Shown here: positions 37,231 through 49,946 of the stretch, in pieces
How the letters are laid out: each line of letters starts with the position of its first letter
Position numbering within the stretch: the stretch's first letter is position 1
Source: Clostridium beijerinckii
Lineage (GTDB): Bacteria; Bacillota; Clostridia; Clostridiales; Clostridiaceae
Direction: 5' to 3'
Length of the DNA: 64,000 nucleotides
NCBI GenBank assembly: GCA_003129525.1
Contig: CP029329.1
Location: forward strand, 3,904,001 to 3,968,000
The notes under the pieces: model-generated
Database searches by the model: none
Told to the model about the DNA's origin: nothing
Seen by the model: the letters and a program-made list of their open reading frames with translations, nothing else
Position numbers and translations under genes: made by a program

Positions 37231-38517
37231 CTACATTATTCTTCTTGCTGCATAAAAATCATATACTGGTCCTACTTTAATTACATCTCCTGTTTGTGGT
37301 GCATGAATCATTTGTCCATTTCCAACATATATACCAACATGACCTGTATGTGGAAATACTAAATCTCCTGGCTTAAGTTGATCTTGACTAACTGACTGTC
37401 CCTCATTTATTTGAGTGTATGTTGTCCTTGATATATCTATTCCTGCAGCATGTTCATACACATATTGCGTAAATCCTGAGCAATCAAAACTATCTGTGCC
37501 TGTTGCCCCCCATACATAAGGTTTTCCTAATTGTGCATATGCTTCATTTAGGATTGCTTGAGCATTTCCTGATGATGGCGCAGCTACCGATGAATTTGTT
37601 TTTTTGTTGCTTGATTTTGTATTTGCTGCTGCTACCTTTGTTTGTGCTTCTTTTTCACGTTTTATAGCTTCTTTTTCCTCTGATACTTTCTTTTGATTTG
37701 CTACTACTTTTGCTTTTTCTACTTTTTCATTAATTTCATTTGTAACAATTGGGCTCTTAATTTGATTATTTCTAATACTTATTAATTGATTAATTGCTCC
37801 TTGAATTTCTGAAGATGAACTATTAGTATTATCTATAACATCAAATTGAGTCTTTACAGCTTCTCTTTCCAATTGTGATAAATATTCTGAATCAAATTTA
37901 CTTTTTTCTACCTTAGCCTGATTTGCTAAAACTACTTGATCTTTCTTCTTTTTATCTAATTCAGTTAAAGTGTCTTTTACTTCTTTATTTAGTTTATCTA
38001 TTTCAGCTTTCTTATCTTGTAAAGACTTTATTTTACTATTTAATTCCCCTTTTTTATTCTCAATATTCTCTATGGATAATTTATCTTTTCCCACAATTTT
38101 AGTTACTGCTTCTACTCTGGAAAAAAGTTCACTCGTGGATTCTGCTTCAAGTACAAAATTTATATAATTGAATTCTAAATCTCCGGATGTATACATTGCT
38201 TTAACCCTTTGTCCTAATGCCAAATCTAACTCATTAATTTCTTTTTTACACTGTTCGATGTCTTTTTTAGTATTTTCAACTATCTTATTAATGTTTTCTA
38301 TTTCTCTTTTATTTTTATCTACAGTTAATTGAAGTGGTTCTATTTGTGTATCCAAATCATAAATCTTTTTTTCAATATCTCTTATTTTGTTTTCAATTTC
38401 TGCATACTTCTGTCTTGAATCATTTAACTGTGTTTCATTAGGAGCCGCTAGTACTGGCATTGAAGTACATATCATTATTATAATTGCTAACATAGTAGCT
38501 AAAACTTTATTTTTCAT
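37231..38517 (-). CDS. Secreted NlpC/P60 peptidoglycan hydrolase with coiled-coil N-terminal domain
   Basis: The 428-residue exported protein has a signal peptide (residues 1-24, ending PVLAAP), a long coiled coil of CwlO type (about 30-290), a Lys/Ala/Ser-rich linker and an NlpC/P60 domain (about 318-428). The catalytic Cys is in DSFDCSGFTQYVYE, with His in HTGHVGIYVG and MIHAPQTGDVI. It probably cuts D-glutamyl-meso-diaminopimelate bonds during wall growth or daughter-cell separation. The AAGGGGGA-like site is unusually far (about 25 bp) from the ATG. Confidence 0.93.
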   Translation of the reverse strand: MKNKVLATMLAIIIMICTSMPVLAAPNETQLNDSRQKYAEIENKIRDIEKKIYDLDTQIEPLQLTVDKNKREIENINKIVENTKKDIEQCKKEINELDLALGQRVKAMYTSGDLEFNYINFVLEAESTSELFSRVEAVTKIVGKDKLSIENIENKKGELNSKIKSLQDKKAEIDKLNKEVKDTLTELDKKKKDQVVLANQAKVEKSKFDSEYLSQLEREAVKTQFDVIDNTNSSSSEIQGAINQLISIRNNQIKSPIVTNEINEKVEKAKVVANQKKVSEEKEAIKREKEAQTKVAAANTKSSNKKTNSSVAAPSSGNAQAILNEAYAQLGKPYVWGATGTDSFDCSGFTQYVYEHAAGIDISRTTYTQINEGQSVSQDQLKPGDLVFPHTGHVGIYVGNGQMIHAPQTGDVIKVGPVYDFYAARRIM

Positions 38518-38856
38518 ATGTGTTTGGTTTTTTAAAACCCTGTCCCCCTTTATTATTCCCTGTTATTATATTATTATAGCATTTTTAGTAGTTACCAACA
38601 ATCCGTATATATGCTGAAATATTACATTTTTCTGATTTATATCTATATATATATGACTTTTTTCACAGCATTCTTTGCCTAATCAAAAATGTCTTAAAGA
38701 AAGCCAATTTATTACTTTAGTAAAAAAACAGTAAATTTAAAGCTGCAACCTCTTAAATAGACATGGCTTAAAAATCTAGTATATTATCACTTAGTGTAGT
38801 GATTTTTTAGTTAATAAAAAGGAGCTGTTGCAAAGATAAATTTTTCAAAAAAGATG
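38518..38856. other. Intergenic region between the TSUP and NlpC/P60 genes
   Basis: No gene is visible. It contains a small hairpin ATCAC/GTGAT with a T-run on the plus strand (38786-38808) and an isolated AAGGAGCTG near 38820 that no ORF follows. Confidence 0.5.
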
Positions 38857-39588
38857 TTAGTTAAAAAAACTTTTCAACAACAAAACAGTCCCACTTATTA
38901 TAAGTAAATAAATAATTACTTTTTTCACAGTCTCTTCTTTCATCTTTGAATCAACCTTAATTCCTATTATCATCCCTAAAAAAACTGCTGGTGAAAGAAA
39001 TAAAGTTAAAATAAATATTTCTTTATTTAATATCCCAGTGAACAAGTACAAAAAAAATCTAAATATATTATCTACTAAAAAAACACAACAGATATTTGCA
39101 CGAAATTCACTTTTATTATCAGTAGTTCTGCTAATATATGCAACTAAAAGAGCACCAATTCCATAAAGTCCTGCTAAAACACCTGAAATTACTCCTATTA
39201 GTACCATAAAAATCGGGTTATTCTTCTGGCTTTCATTTTTATTAGGCTTTCTTGTCCACATTTCCAATGCCATTCCAACTACTACTACTCCTAATATAGA
39301 TTTTAATATCCTATCATTACCTACCTTTAGCAAAAATGTACCAGGGATAATTCCAGCTAGCAACATAAGCGATAAAGGAATAACAACTTTAAGAGAAATG
39401 TTTTTTCGTTCTCTCCAAACTATATAAGTATTTGTTGGAATACCAAAAATAAGGTCCACAGGTGTAGTTAGCCTATTTGACACTACAAAAGAAAATAACG
39501 AACCCATAACAAGTGTATTACCAAATCCAGTTATGCCCTTTATAAAATATGCTAACAAAGTCGAAATAAAAAGAAATATATTTTGCAT
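38857..39588 (-). CDS. TSUP-family (TauE/SafE) membrane transporter
   Basis: The 243-residue polytopic membrane protein has about eight hydrophobic segments. The N-terminal FIKGITGFGNTLVMGSL and the repeated second-half LIGVISGVLAGLYGIGALLVA are the duplicated signatures of the sulfite/organosulfonate exporter superfamily. The transported anion cannot be assigned. GGAGG precedes the ATG. It follows the truncated 57-codon ORF on the same strand. Confidence 0.9.
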   Translation of the reverse strand: MQNIFLFISTLLAYFIKGITGFGNTLVMGSLFSFVVSNRLTTPVDLIFGIPTNTYIVWRERKNISLKVVIPLSLMLLAGIIPGTFLLKVGNDRILKSILGVVVVGMALEMWTRKPNKNESQKNNPIFMVLIGVISGVLAGLYGIGALLVAYISRTTDNKSEFRANICCVFLVDNIFRFFLYLFTGILNKEIFILTLFLSPAVFLGMIIGIKVDSKMKEETVKKVIIYLLIISGTVLLLKSFFN

Positions 39589-39655
39589 TATTTACCTCCA
39601 TCAAAGTCCTAGCTACTATTGCTCAATAATTTACTCTGTGCATAATTCAAAGAAA

Positions 39656-39829
39656 CTATAACTTAATAAGTATGCTTATTATCCCAATACCACCTGACCC
39701 TGCTAAAGTTATTTCAACTGGCAACGAGGCCCTTAGTGTATCTTTATGATAATTTCTAATATCATATATTTTCTCTTTTACTGAGCTTGGTAAATCAAGA
39801 ACTATATATGAATCATGTTGAAAGTCCAT
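39656..39829 (-). pseudogene. Probable truncated 2H-phosphoesterase (2'-5' RNA ligase-like) gene
   Basis: ATG at 39829 preceded by GGAGG opens 57 codons. The start, YIVLDLPSSVKEKIYDIR then ASLPVEITLAGSGGIG, resembles the first strand-helix and the HITLAG-type motif of 2H phosphoesterases, although the catalytic His is Glu here. The frame ends about 100 residues before the usual family end, so it is probably a remnant. It lies 68 bp upstream of the TSUP gene. Confidence 0.5.
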
Positions 39830-40197
39830 TTAATAATCCTCCATTTTGCACGCTTTGCTCTTATTTACTATTATACAGTAATTATAACATATATTTCTAC
39901 AAAATCCCCAAGGGACTCTCCGTAATACTTATTTTCTAAACATTAGATTGAAATTCAATATTATTCCCAAGTATAATTTAATTCATCTATCGCCATACTT
40001 AGTATTTGTTTATCTTTTGATGTAACTATATTTCTTATTCTACCTTTTCTTTAACCATGATATCAACACCCTTTCTAATAAATGCTATCATAGTTATTTT
40101 TCCTATGCCTTTCCTTAATGCAAAAAATAAAGGATACAGGATTAACTCCCATACCCTTAACAAACTCATGCTATTAATATATATATTTTTTTGATAT
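39830..40197. other. Intergenic region between lacZ and the truncated 2H gene
   Basis: A 368-bp gap downstream of lacZ on the minus strand. Short minus-strand frames near 40020-40170 lack support and may be decayed coding DNA; I see no intact gene. Confidence 0.45.
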
Positions 40198-43269
<3,072 letters not shown>

Positions 43270-43324
43270 TCACCTTCACTTATATCTCTTTAGCATAAAC
43301 TAAACTGAATAATTTCAATAAAAA

Positions 43325-43921
43325 TTATTCAATTCTTCTATTTTTATAATAATATTCTTTATCGCGTTCATTTATTTTCCTTAATACTCGGCATGGATTT
43401 CCTACAGCCACTACATTTTCAGGAATATCATGAGTAACAACACTTCCAGCACCTATAACTGAATTATCTCCTATGGTAATGCCCGGTAAAATTACTGCAT
43501 TGGAACCTATCCACACATCGTTACCAATTCTTACCGGAATTGAAAACTGAGTACCTGGTCTTCGAAGATCTGAGTCAACTGGATGCCCTGTAGGGGTTAT
43601 TGTCACATTAGGTGCTATCATTACATTCTCACCTATATAAACATCAATATCATCTACAATTACAAGATTAAAATTAGCATAAAAATTGTTTCCAATATGC
43701 ACATTTATACCATATGCCATGTGTACTGGTGCTTCAATCCAAATATGTTCACCCATATCACCCAATAACTTTTTTAGTAAATTTTTTCTTTTTTCTTCTT
43801 CACTTGGACGTGTATTGTTATAATCATATAATAATTCTTTACACCTTTTACGTTCCTCTTCAAGCCCCTCTCCCACATCTATATACAACATGCCATTTTT
43901 CATTTTCTCTCTAATTGTCAT
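43325..43921 (-). CDS. Galactoside/maltose O-acetyltransferase (left-handed beta-helix)
   Basis: Acetyl-CoA-dependent sugar O-acetyltransferase of the LacA/Maa type, 198 residues. The N-terminal Mac domain (MTIREKMKNGMLY ... RKNLLKKLLG) precedes hexapeptide repeats (IGNNFYANFNLVIVDDIDVYIGENV); the catalytic His is in TPTGHPVDSDLR. I use ATG 43921 since GGAGG lies 8 bp upstream; four upstream codons are open. It is 64 bp upstream of lacZ and resembles lacA; a close paralogue lies at 47970-48569. Confidence 0.92.
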   Translation of the reverse strand: MTIREKMKNGMLYIDVGEGLEEERKRCKELLYDYNNTRPSEEEKRKNLLKKLLGDMGEHIWIEAPVHMAYGINVHIGNNFYANFNLVIVDDIDVYIGENVMIAPNVTITPTGHPVDSDLRRPGTQFSIPVRIGNDVWIGSNAVILPGITIGDNSVIGAGSVVTHDIPENVVAVGNPCRVLRKINERDKEYYYKNRRIE

Positions 43922-44293
43922 AATAACCTCCATAATTAATAATATTTATTTCAATTCATTGTTTCACATTTTATAAATAATCTTTACTTTGCTATTTGAT
44001 ACAGTTGTGTACTTTATATAATTTTATTTGTGTAATCTATTACATGTTGCATTGAAGTTGCCCATAAACCTTCAATATATTTCAATTAACTTATATTTAC
44101 ATGCTACTAAAATTTTACTAAAAAATCAATATTCTTTAGTAATTTTTTAGTAAAGCTGCCTTCCCCTTATAATTGAAAATACTTCCTTTATGTTATATAA
44201 TTAACATTAAATAATATAAATATAAATATAAATATAATTATTAGAAATTAGATAAATTTTATTATAGATAATTTAGAATTGAGGTGCTAATCA
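43922..44293. other. Divergent regulatory region with palindrome
   Basis: A 372-bp gap between the lac acetyltransferase gene and the plus-strand response regulator. It holds the inverted repeat TTTACTAAAAAAT (44113-44125) / ATTTTTTAGTAAA (44142-44154), a possible operator or hairpin, and A/T-rich DNA. Confidence 0.5.
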
Positions 44294-44920
44294 TTGAGTG
44301 AATATTGTAAAATCCTGGTCGTTGATGATGAATTTATTATGCGTCAAGGAATTAAACATATGATTGATTGGGAACAAGAAGGCTTTCAAGTTATCGGACA
44401 AGCTTCAAATGGTCAAGAAGCTATTGAAATTATCAAAGATAATCCCCCAAACATTATTATTTCAGATATTGTAATGCCGCAAATGGACGGTATTGAATTA
44501 GCTAAATTCGTTCAAGAAAAATATCCTCAAATTCAAATTATCATTTTAAGCAGCTATAGCGATTTTGAATATGTAAAATCCTCATTTCAACACGGTGCTA
44601 TTGATTACATTTTAAAACCTTCATTGAATCCAACAGAATTGGTTAAAACATTGAAAAAGGCTTCAAGTAAAGTACAAAACCTTACTTTACATTCTAACAT
44701 TAATATCAATGCAAATAATATATTAAGTAGACTTATTCTTGGCTTTGATACTAACATTGATTTTGACTATTTAGAAGAAGAAAGCCAACAACCATTTGGT
44801 ACAGTTGCAACATCACCTTTTTGGAATGCTCCTATGAATGAATCCCATCCAGATACTTGTTTTGTAATACCTGCGTCAACAAATTGTTTATATATGTTAA
44901 TAGCATCTCTTAATCCTTGA
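44294..44920 (+). pseudogene. Truncated YesN/AraC-type response regulator
   Basis: The first about 160 codons are a genuine receiver domain (KILVVDDEFIMRQGIKHMID, phosphoacceptor Asp in IIISDIVMPQMDG, YSDFEYVKSSFQHGAIDYILKPS) plus the start of the linker. From about residue 163 (after FDYLEEE) the frame runs antisense through the 3' part of the sugar-binding protein gene, so the last about 45 codons are not native. The AraC DNA-binding domain is absent. TTG start, GAGGTG upstream. Confidence 0.85.
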
Positions 44921-45612
44921 TTATCTGCAATACTTACTGTTTTACCGTCTTCTTTTACATACCATGAGCCAGTTGATTGCATCATAATTCTAAGTTGATT
45001 TAAATCACTTGGATCAATAGTAAGCATTGCTTTTCCAGTCTTTTCTTTTACAGCTTTGCCTATTTCTATATATTTTTCCCAAGTAAGATTTTTCATATCT
45101 TCTTTTTTATATCCAGCCGCTTCAATATAGTCTGTTCTATAAAATAATGCTGCTACACCACTATCAAATGGTACTCCGTATAATTTTTCGCCTTGCATCA
45201 TTGAATTTAATTTAAAATCCATAAATTTAATTTTATCTATCTTATCAGTTAAATCTTTAATTTCACCAGGATAAGATTGTAAGTAGTTTTGAATTTTGTA
45301 ATCTTCAATTAATACAACATTAGGAAGTCCATCATATGTCCCTGATGAAAGACCTGTATTCAATTTTTGTACTACATCATCTTGTGCCATACTTACAACA
45401 TTAACAGTCACATCTTGGTGATCTTTTAGATATCTTTCCTTAGCCATATTTGCAGCCTTAATATTAAATGTATCATCCCAAGCCCAAATAGTAATTGTTT
45501 TGTCATCTGCTTTATTTGTTGATTTAGAAGCGTCGCCTGATGAACCACATCCTACAATTCCCAAAGTCATCATAGCAGTTACAGCAATAGAAATAATTTT
45601 TTTAAACTTCAT
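44767..45612 (-). pseudogene. Truncated extracellular solute-binding lipoprotein (sugar ABC transporter)
   Basis: Lipoprotein signal peptide (lipobox TLGIVGCGSS, Cys near residue 22) and a family 1 solute-binding protein body (TITIWAWDDTFNIKAANMAK ... VPFDSGVAALFYRTDYIEAAGYKKEDMKN). The sequence is native up to VPNGCWL; the last residues SSSK are antisense to the response regulator, and about 130-150 C-terminal residues are missing. No permease genes remain nearby. It probably once fed beta-galactosides or related sugars to LacZ. AAGGGGG precedes the ATG. Confidence 0.85.
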
Positions 45613-45838
45613 AATACTTCCCCCTTAAAATTAATGTTTCAAATGTAATGAATTACTTTTTAATTTCTGTATATGTTTACATTTTAGCATTTCTAGTATG
45701 ATAAACGTTATTATAATATTGGCTAGAATTGGTAATAATTTTATATTCAGTGAAATCTAATTTGTTATTTTTTTTGATTTTTGTACTTTTTTAATATTTT
45801 AAATCTCTTGGCTTTAAATATATTTTCCTAAAACAAAA

Positions 45839-45873
45839 AAGTTTACCAAAACTTTATTATTTTTAGTAAACTT
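45839..45873 (-). terminator. Terminator downstream of the LacI-type regulator gene
   Basis: AAGTTTAC and GTAAACTT form a stem followed on the minus strand by TTTTTGTTTT. Confidence 0.55.
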
Positions 45874-45886
45874 CTTTATTATATTA

Positions 45887-45949
45887 AAGTTCTTGGTTAC
45901 ACTTAGTAAGTTCTTAGTTATGCTTAATAAGTTCTTAATTGTGCTTCGC
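45887..45949 (+). repeat. Three tandem 21-bp repeats
   Basis: Units AAGTTCTTGGTTACACTTAG-, AAGTTCTTAGTTATGCTTAA- and AAGTTCTTAATTGTGCTTCG- follow each other. They run into family F copy 2 (45923-46012), which includes two 18-bp CAGTGCG-type units (45961-45996). Confidence 0.7.
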
Positions 45950-46012
45950 ACTCTTTTTAGCAGTGCGCATCTTTTCAGCAGTGCGTGCTCTTTTCATATG
46001 TGCTTATTTTTT
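45923..46012 (-). repeat. Dispersed repeat, family F, copy 2
   Basis: TTAATAAGTTCTTAATTGTG, GTGCTTCGCACTCTTTTTAG and the end TGTGCTTATTTT match the copy at 28541-28632 in order. It covers the last codons (KSTHC) of the LacI-type regulator. Confidence 0.55.
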
Positions 46013-47006
46013 TGCAGCTTTCTCTTTCTTTAAATTCAGTTGGTATTATAACTTTTTTATTATATTCCCTGTTTCCATTTATATTTTCAAGTAATAAATC
46101 AACAGCTGCACTTCCTAAATACTCACTTGGTATCCTTATGGTAGTTAATGATGGAATCATATATTTAGCACTCGGTTGGTCATTAAAACCAACAATACTA
46201 ACATCCATTGGCACTGATAGTCCTGCCTCTGAGATTGCCTTATATGCTCCAACTGCCATCGTATCATTCCCAACAAAAAATGCTGTTATCTTATTTTTAG
46301 ATTTTAATGCTTCTGCTGTAAGATCATATCCCGCTTTGAACGTAAATTTTTCTCCTTGATATATGTATTCAGGATTATATATGCCTTTTCTCTCCATAAA
46401 TTCTTTATACTTAATATCTCTTTCATCAATATATATATTTTCATAAGATAAGTCTTCTAGTCTCTTGCCTCCAATAAAACCTATTTTTCTATGACCAAGT
46501 TCATATAAATAGTTTAATATTTTAGTTGTAGATTTTCCTATGTCCGCCATTACAGAATCGAATCTATTTTCATCTGGGGAAAAATCTACAAATACTATAT
46601 TTTCATTTGCACTTGCTAATTTTTCTATAGTACTAGACGCAAATCTTCCAATTGCAATTATTCCATTGACATTTTTAATATCATCAACATCACTATTTTC
46701 ACTTAATTTCACTAAATTAAAGTTGTTTTCATTACATTTTTTTTCAGCTGCTAATCTTATTGATAAATAATATGGATCTCCTAACTCTTCCTCATAATTA
46801 TACCAATAAACAATCCCTATATCTTTGGCTCTTTTATTTTTAGATTTTTTAGTTTTTGATGATATATATTCAAGTTCATCTGCAATTTTCAATATTTTTT
46901 CTCTTGTAATATGACTAACATTTAATGTTTCATCAAAATTCAAAACTCTAGAAACTGTTGATATAGAAACTTCTGCAAGAGATGCTATTTCTTTTATAGT
47001 CGCCAA
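45975..47006 (-). CDS. LacI/GalR-family transcriptional regulator
   Basis: DNA-binding repressor of 343 residues. The helix-turn-helix MATIKEIASLAEVSISTVSRVLN (residues 1-23) and hinge helix precede a periplasmic-binding-protein-like sensor domain (IGFIGGKR, AFFVGNDTMAVGAYKAISEAG, DVSIVGFNDQP). It probably controls the lac/galactoside genes; 45 kb context agrees, but the ligand is inferred. The start is TTG at 47006 with AAGGAGGAA upstream. The C-terminus reads into a dispersed repeat. Confidence 0.94.
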   Translation of the reverse strand: MATIKEIASLAEVSISTVSRVLNFDETLNVSHITREKILKIADELEYISSKTKKSKNKRAKDIGIVYWYNYEEELGDPYYLSIRLAAEKKCNENNFNLVKLSENSDVDDIKNVNGIIAIGRFASSTIEKLASANENIVFVDFSPDENRFDSVMADIGKSTTKILNYLYELGHRKIGFIGGKRLEDLSYENIYIDERDIKYKEFMERKGIYNPEYIYQGEKFTFKAGYDLTAEALKSKNKITAFFVGNDTMAVGAYKAISEAGLSVPMDVSIVGFNDQPSAKYMIPSLTTIRIPSEYLGSAAVDLLLENINGNREYNKKVIIPTEFKERESCKKISTYEKSTHC

Positions 47007-47068
47007 CCGAAATTCCTCCTTATTTATAAGCTTTAATCTTATTGAAAATAAATAATCAGTATTATATA

Positions 47069-47704
47069 CTATCCGATATAATTACAAAGAAATGCATATT
47101 CCTTAATCAACTGTTTTCCATACCACTCTGTTTTTATCACGCTAATATAACCATCTATCACTTTCTTTACTTGATTTTCTTTTGTTAATTGCCCTACTAA
47201 AGACATTCCAGCAAATAATATCATCCCAGCTATAGAAATATTTTTTATTATTTGGGGCATCATTGTAAATATACATAAAGATACCAAGCCAAAAATTACT
47301 AATCCCATTGAAACATACGTTATATAATCTATGTAATTCTTAGTTTTAATTATCTTCTCCATTAATTTATCAACTGTATTTACATCTTTAAAAAACAATT
47401 CTAATTTATCTTTATATAATTCCAAAAATTTAGATAATATATATTCATAAGCCCCAGCATTGTTCATTTCTGAAATCCTCATACACATTACTAACGTATA
47501 TTCATATTCACCTATACTGTTATATACATATTCATTTTTCTTTTCTAGGCTAGGAATTTTGATCATTAATTCCTTGTCTAAATCAATAGTTAATTCATAA
47601 TTATCATTTACAAAATTAGTAAAGTTATCTTTAATAACTTCCAATGATTTTACAATTAATTTATTATTCTCATATTTATTATTTAACATTTCTAAAATCG
47701 TCAT
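47069..47704 (-). CDS. Unknown membrane protein with two transmembrane segments
   Basis: I do not recognise the family. The 211-residue protein has a soluble helical N-terminal part (about 125 residues), two hydrophobic segments (YIDYITYVSMGLVIFGLVSL and IIKNISIAGMILFAGMSLVG) and a short charged C-terminus. I use ATG 47704 because AGGAGAA lies 8 bp upstream; 14 upstream codons are unsupported. It lies upstream of the LacI-type gene, 62 bp away, and is preceded by the palindrome 47721-47837. Confidence 0.7.
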   Translation of the reverse strand: MTILEMLNNKYENNKLIVKSLEVIKDNFTNFVNDNYELTIDLDKELMIKIPSLEKKNEYVYNSIGEYEYTLVMCMRISEMNNAGAYEYILSKFLELYKDKLELFFKDVNTVDKLMEKIIKTKNYIDYITYVSMGLVIFGLVSLCIFTMMPQIIKNISIAGMILFAGMSLVGQLTKENQVKKVIDGYISVIKTEWYGKQLIKEYAFLCNYIG

Positions 47705-47720
47705 AAGCTTTCTTCTCCTA

Positions 47721-47837
47721 TAAACAAATATAGATAACCAGCCCAAAAGGTTTACTTATTCATTGGTATAAAGCTTGATTTTACCTACATATTTTCCGAG
47801 GAATAAGTAAAGTTTACTTCGTGGTTATCTATATTGT
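47721..47837. repeat. Imperfect palindrome of about 117 bp
   Basis: Left arm TAAACAAATATAGATAACCA ... TTTACTTATTC and right arm GAATAAGTAAA ... TGGTTATCTATATTGTTTA mirror each other over about 40 bp with a 36-bp centre. It may be a MITE-like element or a large hairpin in the leader of the adjacent membrane protein gene. Confidence 0.65.
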
Positions 47838-47969
47838 TTATCCAAAATGTATTTTTTACTAATATCTATATTTCTTTGTTTCTATTTTGGTACTCTATTA
47901 CAATTTTTTTAAATATGAATATTTTATAATTCATTTCCTTAAGAAACAAATTATAAAATAAATTTAATC

Positions 47970-48569
47970 CTATGATTCAAATTCTAAATTTCTAAAATAA
48001 TATTTTTTATCATCATCATTAATTTCACGAAGAACTCTACAAGGATTTCCGACTGCTATAGTATTTGCTGGAATATCCTTAGTAACTACACTTCCAGAAC
48101 CTATAACACAATTATTCCCTATTGTAACTCCAGGATTTATAACAGTATCTGCTCCAACCCATACATTATTTCCTATTGTAATAGGAAAAGCATATTCATA
48201 TTCTGCATTGCGCAGTTCATAGTGTATTGGATGTCCAGCCGTATAAATGCCTACATTAGGTGCAAATAGCACATTGTTTCCAATAGTTACTTTAGCACAA
48301 TCTAAAATTATGCAATTATAATTTGAATAAAAATTTTCACCTATTTCGATGTTATATCCATAATCGCAACGGAATGGAGGCTCTATAAAAAAGTTCTTAC
48401 TTGTTTTCCCAAATAATTCTTTTATAATATTATTTCTTTTATCTATTTTACTTGGGCGCAAAGCATTAAAATCAAAAATTAAGTCTTTTGCATATTGGCG
48501 TTCATTTAAGAGCTCATCTCCAAAAGACTTATAAGGCTTTCCATTTAACATTTTTTCTTTTTCATTCAT
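47970..48569 (-). CDS. Maltose/galactoside-type O-acetyltransferase, second copy
   Basis: A 199-residue paralogue of the acetyltransferase at 43325, with Mac domain (MNEKEKMLNGKPYKSFGDEL), hexapeptide repeats (IGENFYSNYNCIILDCAKVTIGNN), catalytic His in TAGHPIHYELRN and a shared C-terminal tail VAVGNPCRVLREIN-like. Its acceptor sugar is unknown. GGAGGA precedes the ATG. It lies between the lac locus and cbiG and marks the inner edge of the non-B12 block. Confidence 0.92.
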   Translation of the reverse strand: MNEKEKMLNGKPYKSFGDELLNERQYAKDLIFDFNALRPSKIDKRNNIIKELFGKTSKNFFIEPPFRCDYGYNIEIGENFYSNYNCIILDCAKVTIGNNVLFAPNVGIYTAGHPIHYELRNAEYEYAFPITIGNNVWVGADTVINPGVTIGNNCVIGSGSVVTKDIPANTIAVGNPCRVLREINDDDKKYYFRNLEFES

Positions 48570-48686
48570 TTTTATATCCTCCTCCTATTAGCTTATTTAT
48601 ATATCGAATCAAAATATAAACTAATTATTATTCTTTAAATTTTTTAGTTCAAATCTCATAACCCGTACCTATTATAACATATTTTG

Positions 48687-49946
48687 TCAATGTGTGTTAT
48701 TTGTATTTCTTAATACTCCAATAGCCAAAGTCATACCCTCATTCTTTACCTTACTTACAATAACTTCTGCTCCTGCAAGATCTACGCAAGGTTCACAAAC
48801 TCCTGTTATTCCAAGAGTTTTTAGTACAAATTCACTTTTTTCATATTTATCTTGAACACTCTTTATTTCTTCTCTTTCAAAAGTTATAAATGGACAATTA
48901 ATTTTTTCTGCTAATTTAATAATTCCATCTTCATTTGCTTTTACATCCACAGAAACTATAGCTGCTACTGCTCTTATATCTAGATTATATTTTATTAAGC
49001 TAATATTAATAAAATTATACAGTTTTTCATGGGTAGTACCTCTTCTACAGCCTATTCCTAAAACTAAATCTTTTTTTATAAGTTTTAATATTTTAGAATA
49101 ATTTAAATCCACCTGTGTAACACTGTCCCCTAAATCATTATTTAAATTATGAGTTATCCAAATGCAATCTTCTCTTATTTTATCTGTTTTTTCATATCCC
49201 TTGCTAATTTTAATCATATTATAATCATCTTTTATTCCAACTATTTTTCCATCTACCAAAAGTGAAGATATATACTTTGCTTTTTTTAAATCTTCAATGA
49301 TTAAACCATTATCTTTTGCAATAACATCAGGTGCAATTATTCCTAAATTATCAGTTGCTGTAGTTATAATAGGCTGAACATTTAGAATTTGCGCTACCTT
49401 AAGTGTAAGTTCATTGCCCCCACCTAAATGTCCACTTAAAATATTTATTGCATATTTAGATAATAAATCAACTACTACAACTCCTGGATCTTTATTTTTG
49501 CCTTCTAAAAATGGTGCAATTGCTCTTACTGCAATTCCAGTTGAAGATATAAATATAACTCCTTTTGAAATTTTCATCACTTCTTTTGTAATGTCATTTA
49601 ATTTAAAATTTTCCTCATATTTATGAGTATTAATTTTAAAATTTTCATAAGAATTTTCTCCATGCAATGCTACATTCACAACTTCACTATTCTTATAGCT
49701 TTTATTGAATTTATCATCATTTTCATTTAATCCTTTATAGCTTTCCTTTATATAAAGTTCAGCATTTAAGTGTTTTTGAAGTTTTAAAGCTATTTCTTTT
49801 CCTTTAGGTGATGGACAAACTATGCTTATGGTATTTTTAGAATATCTATAAGCTATAGCGTTATTTCTTTCATTATAAATTATTCTATCATCTATTTCTT
49901 TATTCTTATAATTAACATCTTCACTCAAAGGATTGGCTTTCTCCAT
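48687..49946 (-). CDS. cbiG: Cobalt-precorrin-5A hydrolase
   Basis: Opens the delta-lactone of cobalt-precorrin-5A and releases acetaldehyde. The 419 residues show an N-terminal region with ISIVCPSPKGKEIALKLQ, a middle domain with VVVVDLLSKYAINILSGHLGGGNEL, and the C-terminal domain with LVLGIGCRRGTTHEKL and GVCEPCVDLAGAEVIVSKVKNEGMTLAI. The ATG overlaps the cbiF stop (TAATG), showing coupling. It is the last B12 gene of the early half. Confidence 0.95.
   Translation of the reverse strand: MEKANPLSEDVNYKNKEIDDRIIYNERNNAIAYRYSKNTISIVCPSPKGKEIALKLQKHLNAELYIKESYKGLNENDDKFNKSYKNSEVVNVALHGENSYENFKINTHKYEENFKLNDITKEVMKISKGVIFISSTGIAVRAIAPFLEGKNKDPGVVVVDLLSKYAINILSGHLGGGNELTLKVAQILNVQPIITTATDNLGIIAPDVIAKDNGLIIEDLKKAKYISSLLVDGKIVGIKDDYNMIKISKGYEKTDKIREDCIWITHNLNNDLGDSVTQVDLNYSKILKLIKKDLVLGIGCRRGTTHEKLYNFINISLIKYNLDIRAVAAIVSVDVKANEDGIIKLAEKINCPFITFEREEIKSVQDKYEKSEFVLKTLGITGVCEPCVDLAGAEVIVSKVKNEGMTLAIGVLRNTNNTH

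Larger units (their letters stand above)
45613..45974. other. Region upstream of the sugar-binding gene, with repeats
   Basis: It contains a possible LacI-type operator half/palindrome (ATAAACGTTAT, 45701-45711), the hairpin at 45839-45873 and the tandem repeats at 45887-45949. No gene is visible. Confidence 0.5.

Noticed and set aside
45887..45996. CRISPR-like array from tandem repeats
   Set aside because: Repeats are directly adjacent with no unique spacers and no cas genes; they are short degenerate tandem repeats.
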